From Kingdonia uniflora (Eukaryota > Streptophyta > Magnoliopsida > Ranunculales > Circaeasteraceae), in assembly GCA_014058105.1 (NCBI GenBank), contig JACGCM010000679.1:1178001-1242000 (forward strand): a stretch of DNA of 64,000 nt. Reading direction: 5' to 3'. The notes beneath the pieces were generated by a model that had not been told where the DNA came from, searched no databases, and worked only from the letters and a program-made list of their open reading frames with translations. Positions 45,160 to 57,935 of the stretch are shown piece after piece. The stretch's first letter is position 1. Each line of letters opens with the position of its first letter. Made by a program: the position numbers and the translations under genes.

Positions 45160-46440
45160 GATTTAGAGGTATTGAAGCGTGAGATTATGAGTGAGGCTCA
45201 CGGCTCTAAGTATACTGTTCATCCAGGCAGTACAAAGATGTACCAGGACTTGAAGAGGAATTATTGGTGGGACAACATGAAGCGAGAGATAGCTGAGTTC
45301 GTTTCCAAGTGTCTTACATGTCAGTAGGTAAAAGCCGAGCACCAGAAACCAGCGGAGCAGCTCAAGCCTTTACAGATTCCATAGTGGAAGTTGGAACATG
45401 TGACTATGGATTTCATTTTGGGATTACCGAGGACGAAGAGAAATCATGATTCAATTTGGGTAATTGTTGACCGATTGACCAAGCCAGCTCATTTTATTCT
45501 GGTTCTCAAGACTTTGACCCTTGAGGAGTTGAACAGGTTGTACGTGAAAGGGATAGTGCGGTTGCATGGAGTACCCGTGTTTATAGTATCAGATCGAGAT
45601 GCTAGGTTTACCGACAGATTTTGGAAGAGTTTTCGGCGAGCTATGGACACTAGATTGGATTTTAGCACAATGTTTCACCCCCAAACTGATGGTCAGACAG
45701 AGAAAGTTAACCAGATTCTTGAGGACATGCATCGGGCTTGTGTTTTGGACTTTAAGGGCAGTTGTGATGAACATTTATCGTGGGCTGAGTTTGCATATAA
45801 TAACAGCTTCTAGTCGAACATTGGAATGACACCTTATGAAGCTTTGTATGGTAGACTGTATAGATCACCGCTGAGTTGGACAGAGGTTGGTGAGCAGAGT
45901 TTACTGGGGCCAGATTTGGTTCGTGAGACCACATAAGCTATTTCTATTATTTGAGATCGGTTACGTACAACACAGAGTCGACAGAAGAGTTATGCAGACA
46001 TTCGCAGAAGACCGTTAGAGTTTGAGATTGGTGATCACGTTTTGATGAAGGTTTGTCTGATGAAGGGTGTGATGCGCTTCAGTAAGAAGTGGAAGTTGGC
46101 TCTGAGATTCATTGACCTTTTGAGATACTTGCCAGAGTCTGGCTTACCGTTTAGGCTTGCCGCCGCAGTTAGATAGAGTTCACAATGTATTTCATATTTC
46201 TATGCTTAGGAAATATGAGCGGGATCCTACTCATGATTGATTGGGAGCCCCTAGAGGTTCAGGAAGATGCCTCGTATGTGGAGCATCCGGTGTGTATTCT
46301 AGACCGCGAGGATAAGCTTCTGTATAGTAAGGTTATTTCTTTCGTGAAGGTGTAGTGGAGTCACCATGGACTTAGCAAGGCTTCTTGGGAGTTAGAGGCG
46401 GATGTGAAAGATCGTTATCCGCATTTGTTCTCTGGCTGAG
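45160..46440 (+). pseudogene. Tekay-like integrase with chromodomain
   Basis: Zinc-binding part [20 protein letters not shown]; core MDFILGLPRTKRNHDSIWV, VSDRDARFTDRFWKSF and QTDGQTEKVNQILEDMHRAC (D, D, E present). Later GDHVLMK. It ends with a chromodomain-like segment, KVISFVKVQWSHHGLSKASW, then ELEADVKDRYPHLFSG near 46330-46438. Stops at several sites. Confidence 0.9.
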
Positions 46441-46484
46441 GTATGCTAAATTTCAGGGCGAAATTTCTTTTTAGGTGGGTAGAT

Positions 46485-48982
46485 TGCAGTGACCCAGATT
46501 TATTTTATTTTATTATTAATCATTATGCATCCACATATATTACTATACATTATGCATCCACATATTATTGCTATATATTACCAGGTATTGCATTCTTCAT
46601 TTATGTGGTTTCGGTGGTTGTTGGGCAAAGGAGGTTGAGTTGTTATTTTAGGAGCCCGTGGTTGGATTGGTGGGGGCGTGTATGCTGTTTTAGGTTGTTG
46701 TGTGGTGTATGATCCAAGGGGATCTTAGAAAGGATTTATTTTTTGGATTTTTATAAGTTTTTGTTTGAGCGGATCTTCTTGTTTTCTTGAGTTTTGAACT
46801 GTCTAGTTTTATTCGAACAAACTTGTTTCTGTTCGAATATGTTTCTTCCTGCTAAGTTTTGTTCAAACTAACTTGTTTCTATTCGAGCATGTTTCTACCC
46901 ATTTTATTTTGTTCGAACAGAAATATATTATATTCGAACAGAGGCGTGTTTTGATGACCTGATTAGGCATTTTCTTGTGATTCTTGGCCGCTGATCTTGC
47001 CTCGTGATGAGTATTGGTTATCTGGGTTTAAATTTCCCCATTTCACTCTTTCTTTCTCTCTCTCTCTCTTAAATTGAAATCCTCACCTCCCTTGCTCCTC
47101 CTTTGTGATTTGATATTGTATTGATCTTCACCACTTCTTTCGGGGAGTAATTTCCCTATTCCTTTTCATTATTGTTGATTTGATTTTGGTTTTGGTTGAT
47201 TTAGGGTTTTGTGATTATTGGGTTGATTTATGGTTTTGTGATTGGCGTATTTGTTAAACTTGTGGAGTTGTGATTATTGCAGGTATTGGGTTTGTTTGAT
47301 TGTTGGACTGTGGTGTTGAGGTTGGGTTGTCCTGTTGATTATTGGATTTATAGTTTATCTTTGGGGTACTAATTTTATCCTGTCGGGTTCGTCTGTATCT
47401 TGCATCAGGCGAGTGTCCCTTCCTTACTAATTTTCTCTACTAGTTTAATCAGTGTTAGTTAGAGTGATACACATTGACAAAGAGGTGTTATGTGATTTAG
47501 TTATTGTCTAAATTGAATTATTCTGTATAAGTTGTTAAACACTATGTTAGATGGGTTTGGCTATTCTTTAACTTAGTTATATTGATTGCCTTGGACTTCA
47601 AGAATTGGTTAAAGGCAGTTACGCTGGTTCTTGTGGCTCCGTTCTTGAACATTACAGTGTAATTACCTTTAACTTATTCTAGTAGCTGTTAATTTAGTAT
47701 TAATTTTCCTATTGTTAGGCATGTAGAGTTGTGTTTCTCTTTTATCTTTTTGGAAGTTGTGCATTTGTGTAATATTCTCGTGGCCTTGTCCTTGAATACT
47801 GTGTTTCAGTCTTTTAGAGACTGATGTTGTTTAGATGTTGTGACTGGTAGTCACTGTCCATCTATGTTAGGATTGTTTACCATTCTCTCAGACAGGTGGT
47901 TATCTTTTGTGTACTGGCCAGGTTGGCGACTGTTGTGTTTTAATCCTTGGAATTTGTTTGCATCAGTAGATTATAACTCTTTTAACTTAATAAGGTTGGA
48001 TACATTAAATAGCTCTACATTGGCTAACCATCGATAGGACCTAGGATTCCTATATCGGGTTAAAATAGTAGGTGAGTTTGGGACAGGTACTATCATGCCT
48101 TCTTACCCTTCCAGGAGTGTGGGATGGTATGAGACAGTTTTCCTTTAGTACCTATCTTATCCTCTGTGAGGTTGAAATTACTTGGAATTAAAATTAAGTT
48201 CGGACGTTGGCTTCGTGGGTTGAAAAGCCCAGAACACTCCGATCAATTGATATATCCTTAGCGTGGTCAAACTTGACAAAAAATTGTACCCCTTGTATCC
48301 AATTAAGATCTCTTAAGGTAATCTTGCGCTAGCGATATATATATATATATATATATATTCATTTATTGGGTCTAATTCATTGATTTTATCACATCATAAA
48401 GCATCCAGTATTAGGACAATTCTAGAATCATATCATGTCATATCATCACGTTATCACATCATATTATTATATCTCTATTCCTCTTCTCTTAGAAATTCCT
48501 CTTATTCTATTCTTCACTTATATATTACTGTGTCTTAAGCATCCCCTATCTCATTCGCCTCATCCTCTTTTTCTGTACTAGTTTTATTAGTAGGTTATTT
48601 AGCTTTGTTGGGTTATTAGTGAGTCGTGGTTTTCTCACTCTCGTTTTGTCACCATTTCAAAGGCAGAGTAGTTGCTGGTTTATTGAAGGTTTTAATTGAG
48701 TTGGAGCCAGTTTTACTGCTACAGATCTGTCCTTGTAATAGTATTCTTGTACGAGATCTTAGCTTTTATCACTGTACATTATCGAGATATTGTATTTATG
48801 TTTTCAGTTTGCTATATATATATTTTGCTTCCGCTTTATTCTTCTTTTTACTCTGATGATATTGCTACAGTGAATGACTGAGCTATTTCCTATTAGGGGC
48901 GAATCTTTGGTTTCCTCGACCTGTACGCCCTGGATGTCATTGTTTTAAATATGCTTTAGCTATTAGAATTTGGGGCGTGTCA
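46485..48982 (+). repeat. Tekay-like 3' LTR
   Basis: 2498 bp, TGCAGTGACCC ... GGCGTGTCA. The TTCGAA array (about 46810-46940) is partly degraded here (four intact sites). A longer (TA)n tract near 48333. Divergence from the 5' LTR is visible throughout. Confidence 0.92.
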
Positions 48983-50545
48983 AACACAAACTTGCTGCTG
49001 GCATTAACCAGCCTCTTCACCTGAGTCGCCGTTACTAAATTATTCGTGGTAACATATTCATTTTTAGTATTGATATGAAACTCCTTTCCTTCCTTCACAA
49101 GATGATTCTCATGGGCTCTACAGTAATGAATCACATGTTCCAAAGATAAGGGTTACCCAAGATGACCTGACATACATCCAAAAGAACCACCTCACACGTC
49201 ACCTCGTCAATAAATAGATCAGTGATTGCAAACTTGAACGTACACTATTTTGTGATCTTCAACTCTACATCCTTTAGAATCTAGCCCAAACCATATGGCT
49301 TAGGATGAGCTGTAGTAGCCAAACCCATCTTCTTCACCAACGCCTTAGAAATCAAGTTTTTTTGACTACCCGGATTAATGAAGGCCTATACTAAGCTCTG
49401 CTTTACCTGAATACTAACATGGAAAAGTTCCTCCCGACTCGCCTCCTTGGTAGCCATAGTTTGTTTAAACATAATAGTAAGCTTATGATTCTGTTTATCT
49501 AAATCTAGGAGGTCAACAACCGTTACGGCTAGTGCACATTTTTCTTTCTTGCTCATCTCCACCTTCAGCCTAAGCTCTGGGTAAAGTTTCTAACATTTAT
49601 CTGAAATATGCCCATTTGCCTTACAATAACTATAATAATTCCTCTTGGATGAAGACCCCTCTTCTTTGGACTTCCTCTTATGCTCATTCTTCGAACTAAC
49701 TTGTACCCTGACTTGTTATTATAATCTTTCTTGTCACTCTTCAAGTTCTTTCCTTCAATAACAATTACTTTCACGGCAGTGCCTTCGATATTTGCCACAG
49801 TATAATATTTTAACTTCCTTCTAATAGACTCAAACAAACTCCCCATGTACTTCATGAACACCTCATACTTGTTCATATTGATATTTTAAACCAAAGCTTG
49901 GTTATGAAACTTCGCAATGAACCCTTGTACAGATTGCCTATGTTTTTGGCAAAAATGATGTCATTTCAACCATCTCTCCTAGTCATACCCAATAGGATAA
50001 AATTGCTTCCTAACCAACATCTTGAATTCTTTCCAACTTAAGTTTTCTATAACATGGCGTTTCTTATACGACTTCCACCATGTGAGTGCATGACTTGGGA
50101 ATTTCAATGCCAAAAAGTTTATTTTCTGAGCATTTAAATATTCATATGCTGAAAAGTAGGTATCTAACCAATTATCTAATTTCTCAGCATCGATTGACTC
50201 GTTGAATACTAGAATTTCAATTTTAAAGTCAATACAAAGATTACGCATTGGATTCATGGACTTACCAATGACTGATCTTTCTTCCATGGATTCGGCATCA
50301 CTAAAATATCTATTTTCCTTATAGTTAACCTCGTCATTCTGCTCCTTCGTAACTCTTTTTTTCTTCTTGCGCTCTTGTCGCTTCGTCGAAGTGGATGCTT
50401 TAGTAGGGATCGCGATATATAATTATGCTACCAACTCCTTTAGAGTAGTAGTTAGGTCAAAAACATTATTTTCAAGTTTTGTAAATTTTTAACAGACTCA
50501 CAAGGCTCTCCTTCATTTACTTAAGTCGGTCATGTGTAGAGACCA
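48983..50545 (-). pseudogene. Old gypsy element, right part: gag and protease
   Basis: Gag starts near 50545 with MVSTHDRLK and continues LDNWLDTYFSAYEYLNAQKI, FPSHALTWWKSYKKRH and SWKEFKMLVRKQFYPIGYD (50287-49979), then YMGSLFESIRRKLKYYTVAN (49876 on). The protease near 49390 reads INPGSQKNLIS where D(P/S)GS is expected, so the catalytic Asp is Asn. LVTATQVKRLVNASSKFVFD reaches the Tekay insertion point at 48988. Confidence 0.83.
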
Positions 50546-50554
50546 TAAACCAAT

Positions 50555-51190
50555 ACCCCTGAGAATTGTAATCCAAAATTTGATTAACCTTGAAATAGAT
50601 TAACCTTAATCCACAATCGAATTAGAGATTAACCTTGAAAAAGAATTAGCAACGAAACAAATGACTTGGCAGGATAATTTCCCAATATGAACTTCTATTG
50701 CTCAATTGGATTGATTACAATAAATTATTCCTCAAACCCGATGTTCTAGATTAAAACTTGGATGATTTCATATTGTCTAACCTTGCCCTTTTATGAAGGT
50801 TAGAAGTTTTCTAGTTACAATATATGACGAAATTGCTCTTAAACATACTAAAAATAGAAGTAATTACGATAGTCGTTCAAACTAATCCATAAGTCATTCG
50901 AACGACTGGCCTAATTAAGCCTAAAAACTAAGACAGACAAATTAGTCTTCTGAGAACCTAGAGTCTGTTCGAACGACTCCAAATCTTGATTGAACGACTC
51001 GACCAAATAAGCCTAGAAAATAAGACAAATAAAATCCTTCTTCTGGTTTTTTATCTCGTTCGAACGGCTCCAAAGCTTGTTCAAACGACCTTGGCAAATA
51101 AGCTCAGAATCAACAACAAAACATTGGCTTAACTTTCCTTCTATCTCGTTCTAACGGCTCCAAGGCTCGTTCGAATGACATGGTATCTTT
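50555..51190 (-). repeat. Probable 5' LTR remnant of the old gypsy element
   Basis: Lies upstream of the gag start on the minus strand. Near 50555-50570 GGTATTGG is a poor relic of a TGGTATCAGAGC-type PBS. Minus-strand features: TTCGAACGA-type motifs at 51180-50890 (four intact TTCGAA, several variants), then CATAAAAGGGC near 50795 as a TATA candidate. Its ends are uncertain and no partner LTR was found. Confidence 0.5.
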
Positions 51191-54100
51191 TAAGAGATTT
51201 AATGTCTAGATCCTCTTGGATCAATGCTGAAAGTATCATTTGAAAAATTGGGCACTTCTAATTGGTCAAAAAGACTACATACATATATTAATGAAATAGG
51301 AACCCAATAACAGAGTACACCATACATAATTGAAATGCAAACACAAGTATAGAATATGCCGTGTTTATTTATAGGAAATGTTAACTTTATCAATGTACAC
51401 TCCCTAGATCTTAACCATGGTCGTGAAACATAAAATGAACTCACTAAAAATTAGAAAAAGATAGATGTGCATTAAACAAAGTATTTGAACAAAGAAATCC
51501 ATGTAAAGAAGGGTTTTCTGCATCCTCTCGTCGTTAACTCAACGTTTTGACAACATCATAGAAACTTAACCTGCATCCATGAAAAAATTTAAATAGCTTT
51601 TAGTAGGATGCAAGTCCTTGGTAAATTAGAATAGAACAAACTTCACTTACAAAACTAATAAATATTTGCCCACAAAGACTAACCTCATATTAATTGGAAA
51701 GTGTGTATCAGATGCTACCACATGTTGCTACACTTGACTTATGATAGTATGAAAGCAACGCACCAGAAAAGAAGCTACATTATAATTGTTGATCCTAACC
51801 ATAAAGAACATGAAATCATGTTAAAGGTTAAAAAGGATTTAATTTTCACAGTTCATAGAATGCATGATCAAGCAAATAGCACAACAAAACTTAGAAGGTA
51901 TCATTGGGCACACTTGATAAACTGACACTCTCTATAAAATGCTCTACCATTTCCTAGCCAGTCCAATAGCACACATCACTCAAATAGCAACCATTTCTTC
52001 CCCTTGATTATACTGGTAAAACTAATAATAAAGCATAAATGAATAGACCATATAGGTAACCACTCACTTCACATACTTATCCTCTATAAACATATTTAAG
52101 GAAAATGTCTACAAATGCTTAACTAATAGTTTAGTAAAGCAACTGCATAAAGATCCCAAAGTACGCTTACAACCTACATTTATCCACCTATAATGACTAT
52201 ATTCATATCAAATATTGGGAAGTAGTTAGTTGACCATGCCATTTTGTATAGTATCGTAGAAAGCATAGGCCACATCCAATGCAAATTATAATGGGGGTAA
52301 ATCATGGCCAACTCATAATTTGAATTTGTTTTAGCACTTTTGCCATCTTCCTTATTTCTTTGCTAAGAAAGCTCGAGTTACACACTACTCTTATAAGAGA
52401 TTTAAAGAGAAACAATTGAATTCTGAATTCATATCCTAGGAAGGGTAAGAATATTCTTCTCTTTAGCATCTTCCTATAAATGGAGTATCGAGTATATGCA
52501 CCAAAAGGAGATTCTGTAAGAAACAATTCATATTTTTTTCTACTGAGAAAAATGATTATTTTGTCATCCTTATTATAGGAAGCTGCTAAGAAATCATCGC
52601 ATATATTAGTATTCCTAATGATTATTTCATCATCCTTATTATAGGAAGTTGCTAATATAAAATGAGATTTCTCAAGAATAATGGAACTCTAACGATTGCC
52701 AACTTTGCATACTTGGTGCTGCTCTTACGCACACTGCAACCAATATATAGATTAGAAAATGTAACATTTGCTTACCTTGTAAATTAACGGCTTTTCTTAG
52801 TAATCTAGATTCTTTATCCAATCTTAAGGAAGTAATTAAGGTACCTGATTAAGAAAATAACAAAATAAGAGCAACATATTTAGACAACCTGCGACAAAAC
52901 AAACATGCATGGTTAGCATAAAAAAATTGATTTCTAAAATACCTATCAATGTCTATCAACTATGACAAATAACATATATATGAGCGGAGAACCCATAATG
53001 TTAATAATATTTTAGCCTTTTACATTCTCCTTGAGGTTTGAAAGAAATATGATAAACCCTGAGAAAGGATCATTTGTAGCCATTTTGGATTGAGGGGGCC
53101 TAGCAATACCATCTAATCTCCTCATTAAGTATATTTTCTTAGCCGCGATTTTCACTAAAAAACTTATCAATAAATGAGAAAGTGTACACACAATTTTATC
53201 CATGCTAGAATAGACTAGAATGGGAAAGAAACCAGACAAAACATAAAAGAGAAATATCACAAACATTATCCGATAATAGAATGAAATCCTTGAAAAAGAT
53301 AACATATGAGAAAGATAATATTTACCTAAACATGTTTTATGTTTTGTTGTCATTATACGGAGAATCTCTAGCAGGAACACTGAGGAATGACAAAATAGGG
53401 TTTTCTCGATAATTGTTTCCTTCTTATCAGAGTCATAGTGACAGGTTCCATGTCATTCTTTCTGATGGTGGTGGCAGGGGAGTAGAAACTCCCTCACTAG
53501 AGCTAATTTACAGTCTTCCGCTAGCAAATCCCAGTTTGTTTTTCTATTTAATAGCAAATAAGGCTCTTTTTAATTCGACTCAATAATAATTTCCAAGATA
53601 CCTTAGTTATATCACGTGGATCTTAGTATAATCGGTGCATCTATTTGCGAATTGGACTTTTAATTCCTTTGGAATTCAAGATGAATATACTTGTGGCACA
53701 ATCTAGTATGGCATTAAGGTGATTATAGAAGAAAAATAAGAGAGGAAACCACATAACATATCCCTCAAGTTGCATTTTTTCCAGAGCTTCTAGATCTAAC
53801 TTCTATAGAGAGAAATGTATGAAAGATAACCCTTCGGTAAACCAATTAAAAATCATAGGCAAACAAAGGCTAACGCAGTCATATAATCAATTGTATTAAG
53901 ACATTTCGATCGCAAAAAATGCAATAAAAAAACTTGTACTTTGGAAGTTTGACACTTGAATTGGTTTTCTCTTAATTAAAAATCAATAATTAATCTAGTT
54001 AATTGCAATTGAGTTCCATCATTAAATGCATTAATCTTTAGAAACCTCTTATGAGTGTTGTGTAGTGCTTTAAAATGACAAAAAATTCAACATAGTTGCA

Positions 54101-54608
54101 ATGGAACAGACGCAACTCAAAATTTTTTGTTATTTAAATATACTTCAAATGGAATGGAACCTTTAAGATACCCCCCACTAGAAAAGCCTTGAAGATACGA
54201 AAAACCCTTTAAAATCCTAAACCCAGATTGATTTGGTTCCTAGCAAATGTAATAACTCCAATAAACATAGGATACAATAAATTAACTAATAGTTCCTAGG
54301 ATAATTTAAGAAATAAGGAACTAAAATTCCGTTCACAGATGTAGTCCTATCAGATTTCACAAGAAAAATCAATGAAAACTATTTTGTCTACCTGTGTTGG
54401 TCTACCAAATAACATCTACAAATGACAAAAATCATTAAAAATTTTAAAATAACATATTTTAATTTGCATAATGTGATTTTAAACCCATAATCCTGAATGA
54501 TGATAACCTTTTGAAGTAACCATTATCGATGTCTTATTCCTCTTTTCATATTTAACCTTTTATCGCTAAAAATATTACTTTAAATCTTTTAATAATTTCC
54601 ACTAATAT
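51191..54608. other. AT-rich non-coding region
   Basis: No recognised element or gene. TGATTATTT.(G/A)TCATCCTTATTATAGGAAG occurs twice near 52552 and 52617. An ORF segment near 53030-53110 (minus, GIARPPQSKMATNDPFSG) is less AT-rich than its flanks but unidentified. Confidence 0.45.
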
Positions 54609-55176
54609 TTCCTCACCTTTAAGATCGAGCCGTCCCTGGGCTCTGAAATACCATTTTGTCACGATTCCACTCTATGAGCACTGATATTGTCCCCACTTAA
54701 CCACTGCAAATCTCTTGCAGTATGGGATTCTTTTTCCTAAGAAAAGGCCTCGGTGGTATGTAGCGTAAAATTTTAACTTAAGGGCCATACACCTGGCAGG
54801 ATCTTAAGCGATGTGGGACTAAACCATTGGTGCTACCATCTCCGCTAATGGGCTAAATGCATTTTCAATACCCGCTCAGCCGGGGTGTTACAGTCCCCCC
54901 CACCTTTATGATCGAGCCATCTCTGGCTCTGAATATCATTTTGTCACGACCCCACTCTACGAGCATCGATATTATCCCCACTTAGCCATTGTTAATCTCC
55001 TGTAGTGTGGGATTTTTCTTTCTAAGAAAATACATCGCAGTATGTAGAGTAAAATCTTAAATTAAGGACCATACACCTAGCAGGATCTTAAGTGTTGTGG
55101 GACTAAAACATTGGTGCTATCATCACCGCTAATGGGCTATGCGCCTTTCCAATACCCGCTCAGTCGGGGTGTTACA
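54609..55176 (-). mobile_element. Tandem TRIM: internal-LTR-internal-LTR
   Basis: LTRs 54657-54892 (236 bp) and 54942-55176 (235 bp), minus strand TGTAACACCCCG(G/A)CTGAG ... GGG(G)TCGTGACA. The 49-bp spacer 54893-54941 holds a PBS-like GATATTCAGAGCC and a PPT AAAGGTGGGGGGGG. A second copy of the spacer lies left of the first LTR (about 54609-54656, PBS GGTATTTCAGAGCCC). No coding capacity. A third, missing LTR to the left is implied. Confidence 0.85.
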
Positions 55177-56090
55177 ATTATTATTTTTCTCAACTAATTG
55201 AGATAAAAGACTTGAGATACAAACCAAACATCAGACTAAAGAGAAAGTGCATGATAATATAAGCCACATACAATAATCAGAGATCTAAGGAAAAAAGATA
55301 ACTTATGCCTAATTTTACTCATGGGAGATGTACAATTTTATCCATCCATGGGAGGATCTTACTTTCTTCTATAATAAAGATCACTGGCATAGAGCATTGA
55401 CCAGCACAGGTAGAAGAAACTTGAAGAAGATTTGTTGCCCCTTATCTCCTGAATCTCCACCCATAATCATTTTTTTTAATCAAAATAAATGCATCTTCAT
55501 TTTACATTTTTACCACTAAAACTAATCCTTACCCATTTTATTTCATTTAAACTTTAAATGATTTCCCCTCTTACTATTTGTGGGCATCCCTCACTTTGTT
55601 TCCTACATATAGGTATCCAAAATTGCCAATTGTATTTTTGCGATATTGTTAGTCTTCCCAGATTTAGGGCCATTAAGATAATGCGACCAAAATTTGAACT
55701 TATGCCGAAGACCCCCATAAAAGTAAGTTATATAATCAAATAGAAACATGTACAATAGTGATGATAAATAAAATTGTAAAGTTGCATCTCATATTAAGAA
55801 CTTACCCTACCCAAACAATTCAAGAACACCTTCAAGCAAGGTCTATTGGTCTACAAAAGAAAACAAAGAGAAAAAAATAGTAATCCTCTACACTAATCAT
55901 GTACTGAAGACACATTTACAAATAAGGAACTCGTCAACCACTTAATTCAAAAATTTAAGGACCGAATTACTTCAATACATGAATATGCATTACACGCTTT
56001 TGTAATAATTGCAAGTAAATTACAACATCAATAACAAATATTAACCACCAAAAATAGCAAAATTATGGATTTTTGGCATTTCTTAAGTTA
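55177..56090. other. Intergenic AT-rich sequence
   Basis: No supported gene or element. Confidence 0.4.
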
Positions 56091-56180
56091 GCTGTAGTTG
56101 GCCTAGTGGCGGTTGAAACCCCATGAGGTTTGGAAACTCAGGGTTACAAATCCTTATAAAAACTGGCTTATCTTTAAAAA
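56091..56180 (+). mobile_element. tRNA-derived SINE-like copy
   Basis: Contains a pol III A box TGGCCTAGTGG (56099-56109) and, 32 bp further, a B box GGTTACAAATCC (56142-56153), followed by a short tail and an A-run. The A-box to B-box spacing fits tRNA-derived SINEs. It does not fold as a complete tRNA. No TSD found. Confidence 0.5.
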
Positions 56181-56506
56181 AAAAGATTTTTTTTCTTTCA
56201 ATTTAGTTGATCATGATCATAATCTAGGTTGTCGTGGGGTGGTTTATCAAGATAACGTGTATTCTATCTTATACGTCTTAAGTTCATAGCACCGTGTTAG
56301 TGAAAATCGACAGGTAGAAATGATTTATGGTAAACAACAAATTAAATAAAGAATTTTAAACAAAAAAAGCCTACACCCCTTTTATCCTCTTAAATAATTT
56401 CTAAACTTTTCCTAAGCGATCAAACTGAACGATCTGAGTAAGTTTAAAATAAACTCTAATACAAAAATAAGGTATATGTGAAATAAACTAATTTGTGACG
56501 ACTTAC

Positions 56507-56700
56507 CGCGAAATAGACGATGTTGACACAGGAACAACATGGATTGAATTCAGGTTTTTCAGGCTTATTGGCTTTTAGACCTGTTGTATGTTTGTTGATG
56601 TAACCGACGAAGTCTTTGCACACCATTAATGGTTGCTTCCAAACTTCTTCAGCCTCCAAGTTCACCATTAATGGTTGCTTCAGAACTTTTTCGGCCTCCA
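56507..56700 (-). other. Possible internal exon with duplicated motif
   Basis: Minus-strand open frame reading EAEKVLKQPLMVN then EAEEVWKQPLMVC (a 42-45 bp repeat), then KDFVGYINKHTTGLKANKP and CCSCVNIVYFA. It ends at a strong donor CGCG|GTAAGT (56507/56506). An acceptor could be at TTGTGCAAG or TAAG upstream. No partner exon was found and the family is unknown. Confidence 0.25.
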
Positions 56701-56868
56701 AATTATCTTACTTGCACAAGATTAAAGACGATTATTCATGAATTTGTCATTTTAGACACAGCCGCTGAAAACATAGAGAATTGGGGATGATGACAATTCT
56801 GAAAGCATCGAATGAAAATGTTGTTCGAAAGTATAATTGGAGAAATATCAGGAAAATCACAAAACTCG

Positions 56869-56869
56869 T

Positions 56870-56906
<37 letters not shown>

Positions 56907-56910
56907 TAGA
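56869..56910. repeat. (GA)n microsatellite
   Basis: GA repeats with one GG break; a second, interrupted GA tract is at 57271-57303. Confidence 0.9.
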
Positions 56911-57149
56911 GAAAAAAAAGAGAGAATCACATAGATGTAAAAATTACAGTGAAGAAAAAAATTTAAAAGATTGTCACGGACTTGACTTAGAAAAAATAAG
57001 CAAAGCGTCATAGATAAAATGAAGTAAAAACCACGAAGAATCCATAACTTGCAGTATGAAGTTAGGTCGAGATTCCGATGTCCAGATGCATAATAAACAT
57101 AAAAGTACTTTTGATTTTTTTACAAATTAGGCTGAGATTCCTATTGAGC

Positions 57150-57745
57150 CGCGCCACGGAAGCCGAACTCCAATTCCATTCGATTAGCTACAAACAATCT
57201 AATGGAATAAGCACTAATACTGCAGATCACACATGTTAGGCAGTTCGGCGAGTTGCCTACGTCCACACACGAGAGAGAGAGAGAAAAAGAGAGAGAGAGA
57301 GAGTATATTCTAATGATCAAAGGTTACAATCTCACAACAATTTAGGTTTTCTCTCAAGAATTCCTCTAACAAAGATTTCACCAAGGTTGGCTCTCAAAAT
57401 ACCCCCAAGTCTCCCTTATAAACTTGGGAGGCTTATTACAACCAACACAGATCTCGAGACAAACTAAAGGCTTTAAAACAAAACTCAAAACTGAGTTTTC
57501 CCGATGTCTGCTCGAACATACATTGTATATATTCGAACAAAGGGCCATCTGACTGATTTATTCAAATAAACATTAATTATATTCAAACAAACTCTATTTT
57601 GTTCGAACATACTCAAGTCTATTTGAACAGAAGCAGAACAACCTCTTCAATTCTCTACGTCGTTGAAGATTTCCCTAAATCTGAGCCAAACTTTGCCCCT
57701 AACCAAATCGAAACCTCTCTCACCAAATGTCCCCAAGGACCATAA
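57150..57745 (-). repeat. Copia-C 3' LTR remnant
   Basis: Lies downstream of a copia RNase H end on the minus strand. Features in transcription order: TTCGAA-like sites (57640-57500, two intact), TATA box TTTATAAGGGAGAC (about 57411-57424), then a CT/GA tract. The ends are approximate. Confidence 0.6.
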
Positions 57746-57935
57746 AATTTGACTGCACCTAATCAATGGTTCCATGCGTACCGTGGATCAAGTCGCCCGT
57801 AGTTTCCAAAATCCAATCAATCCATATGAAGAATTTGAACCTAGTCCAAACAATGATTGAACTTAATCCCCGAAGAAACTTTCGTAAACAAATCTGTCGG
57901 GTTATCATTGGTATGAATCTTGAGAGGCCTAATCT
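57746..57935 (-). pseudogene. Copia-C RNase H C-terminal fragment
   Basis: The minus strand reads KIHTNDNPTDLFTKVSSGIK then FNHCLD, the familiar end of copia RNase H. It is cut at 57935 by the Tat-3 LTR. Confidence 0.78.

Larger units (their letters stand above)
39111..48982 (+). mobile_element. Tekay/Del-like chromovirus (Ty3/gypsy), complete but decayed
   Basis: LTRs at 39111-41646 and 46485-48982 flank 4838 bp of gag-pol with a chromodomain at the end of integrase. TSD is AACAT / AACAC (39106-39110, 48983-48987; one mismatch). PBS-like TTGACATCAGAG follows the 5' LTR (two-base gap); PPT AGGTGGGTAGAT precedes the 3' LTR. Long LTRs and a C-terminal chromodomain fit the Tekay/Del lineage. 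It is nested in the old gypsy element. Many TAG stops. Confidence 0.93.

Noticed and set aside
41820..46440. Reading TAG as a recoded or suppressed stop in the Tekay-like gag-pol
   Set aside because: There are too many stops, plus a frameshift near 43880 and a damaged protease; decay by CHG deamination explains them.
56091..56180. A functional tRNA gene
   Set aside because: A and B boxes are present, but arms do not pair and no anticodon stem is evident; a SINE relic fits better.
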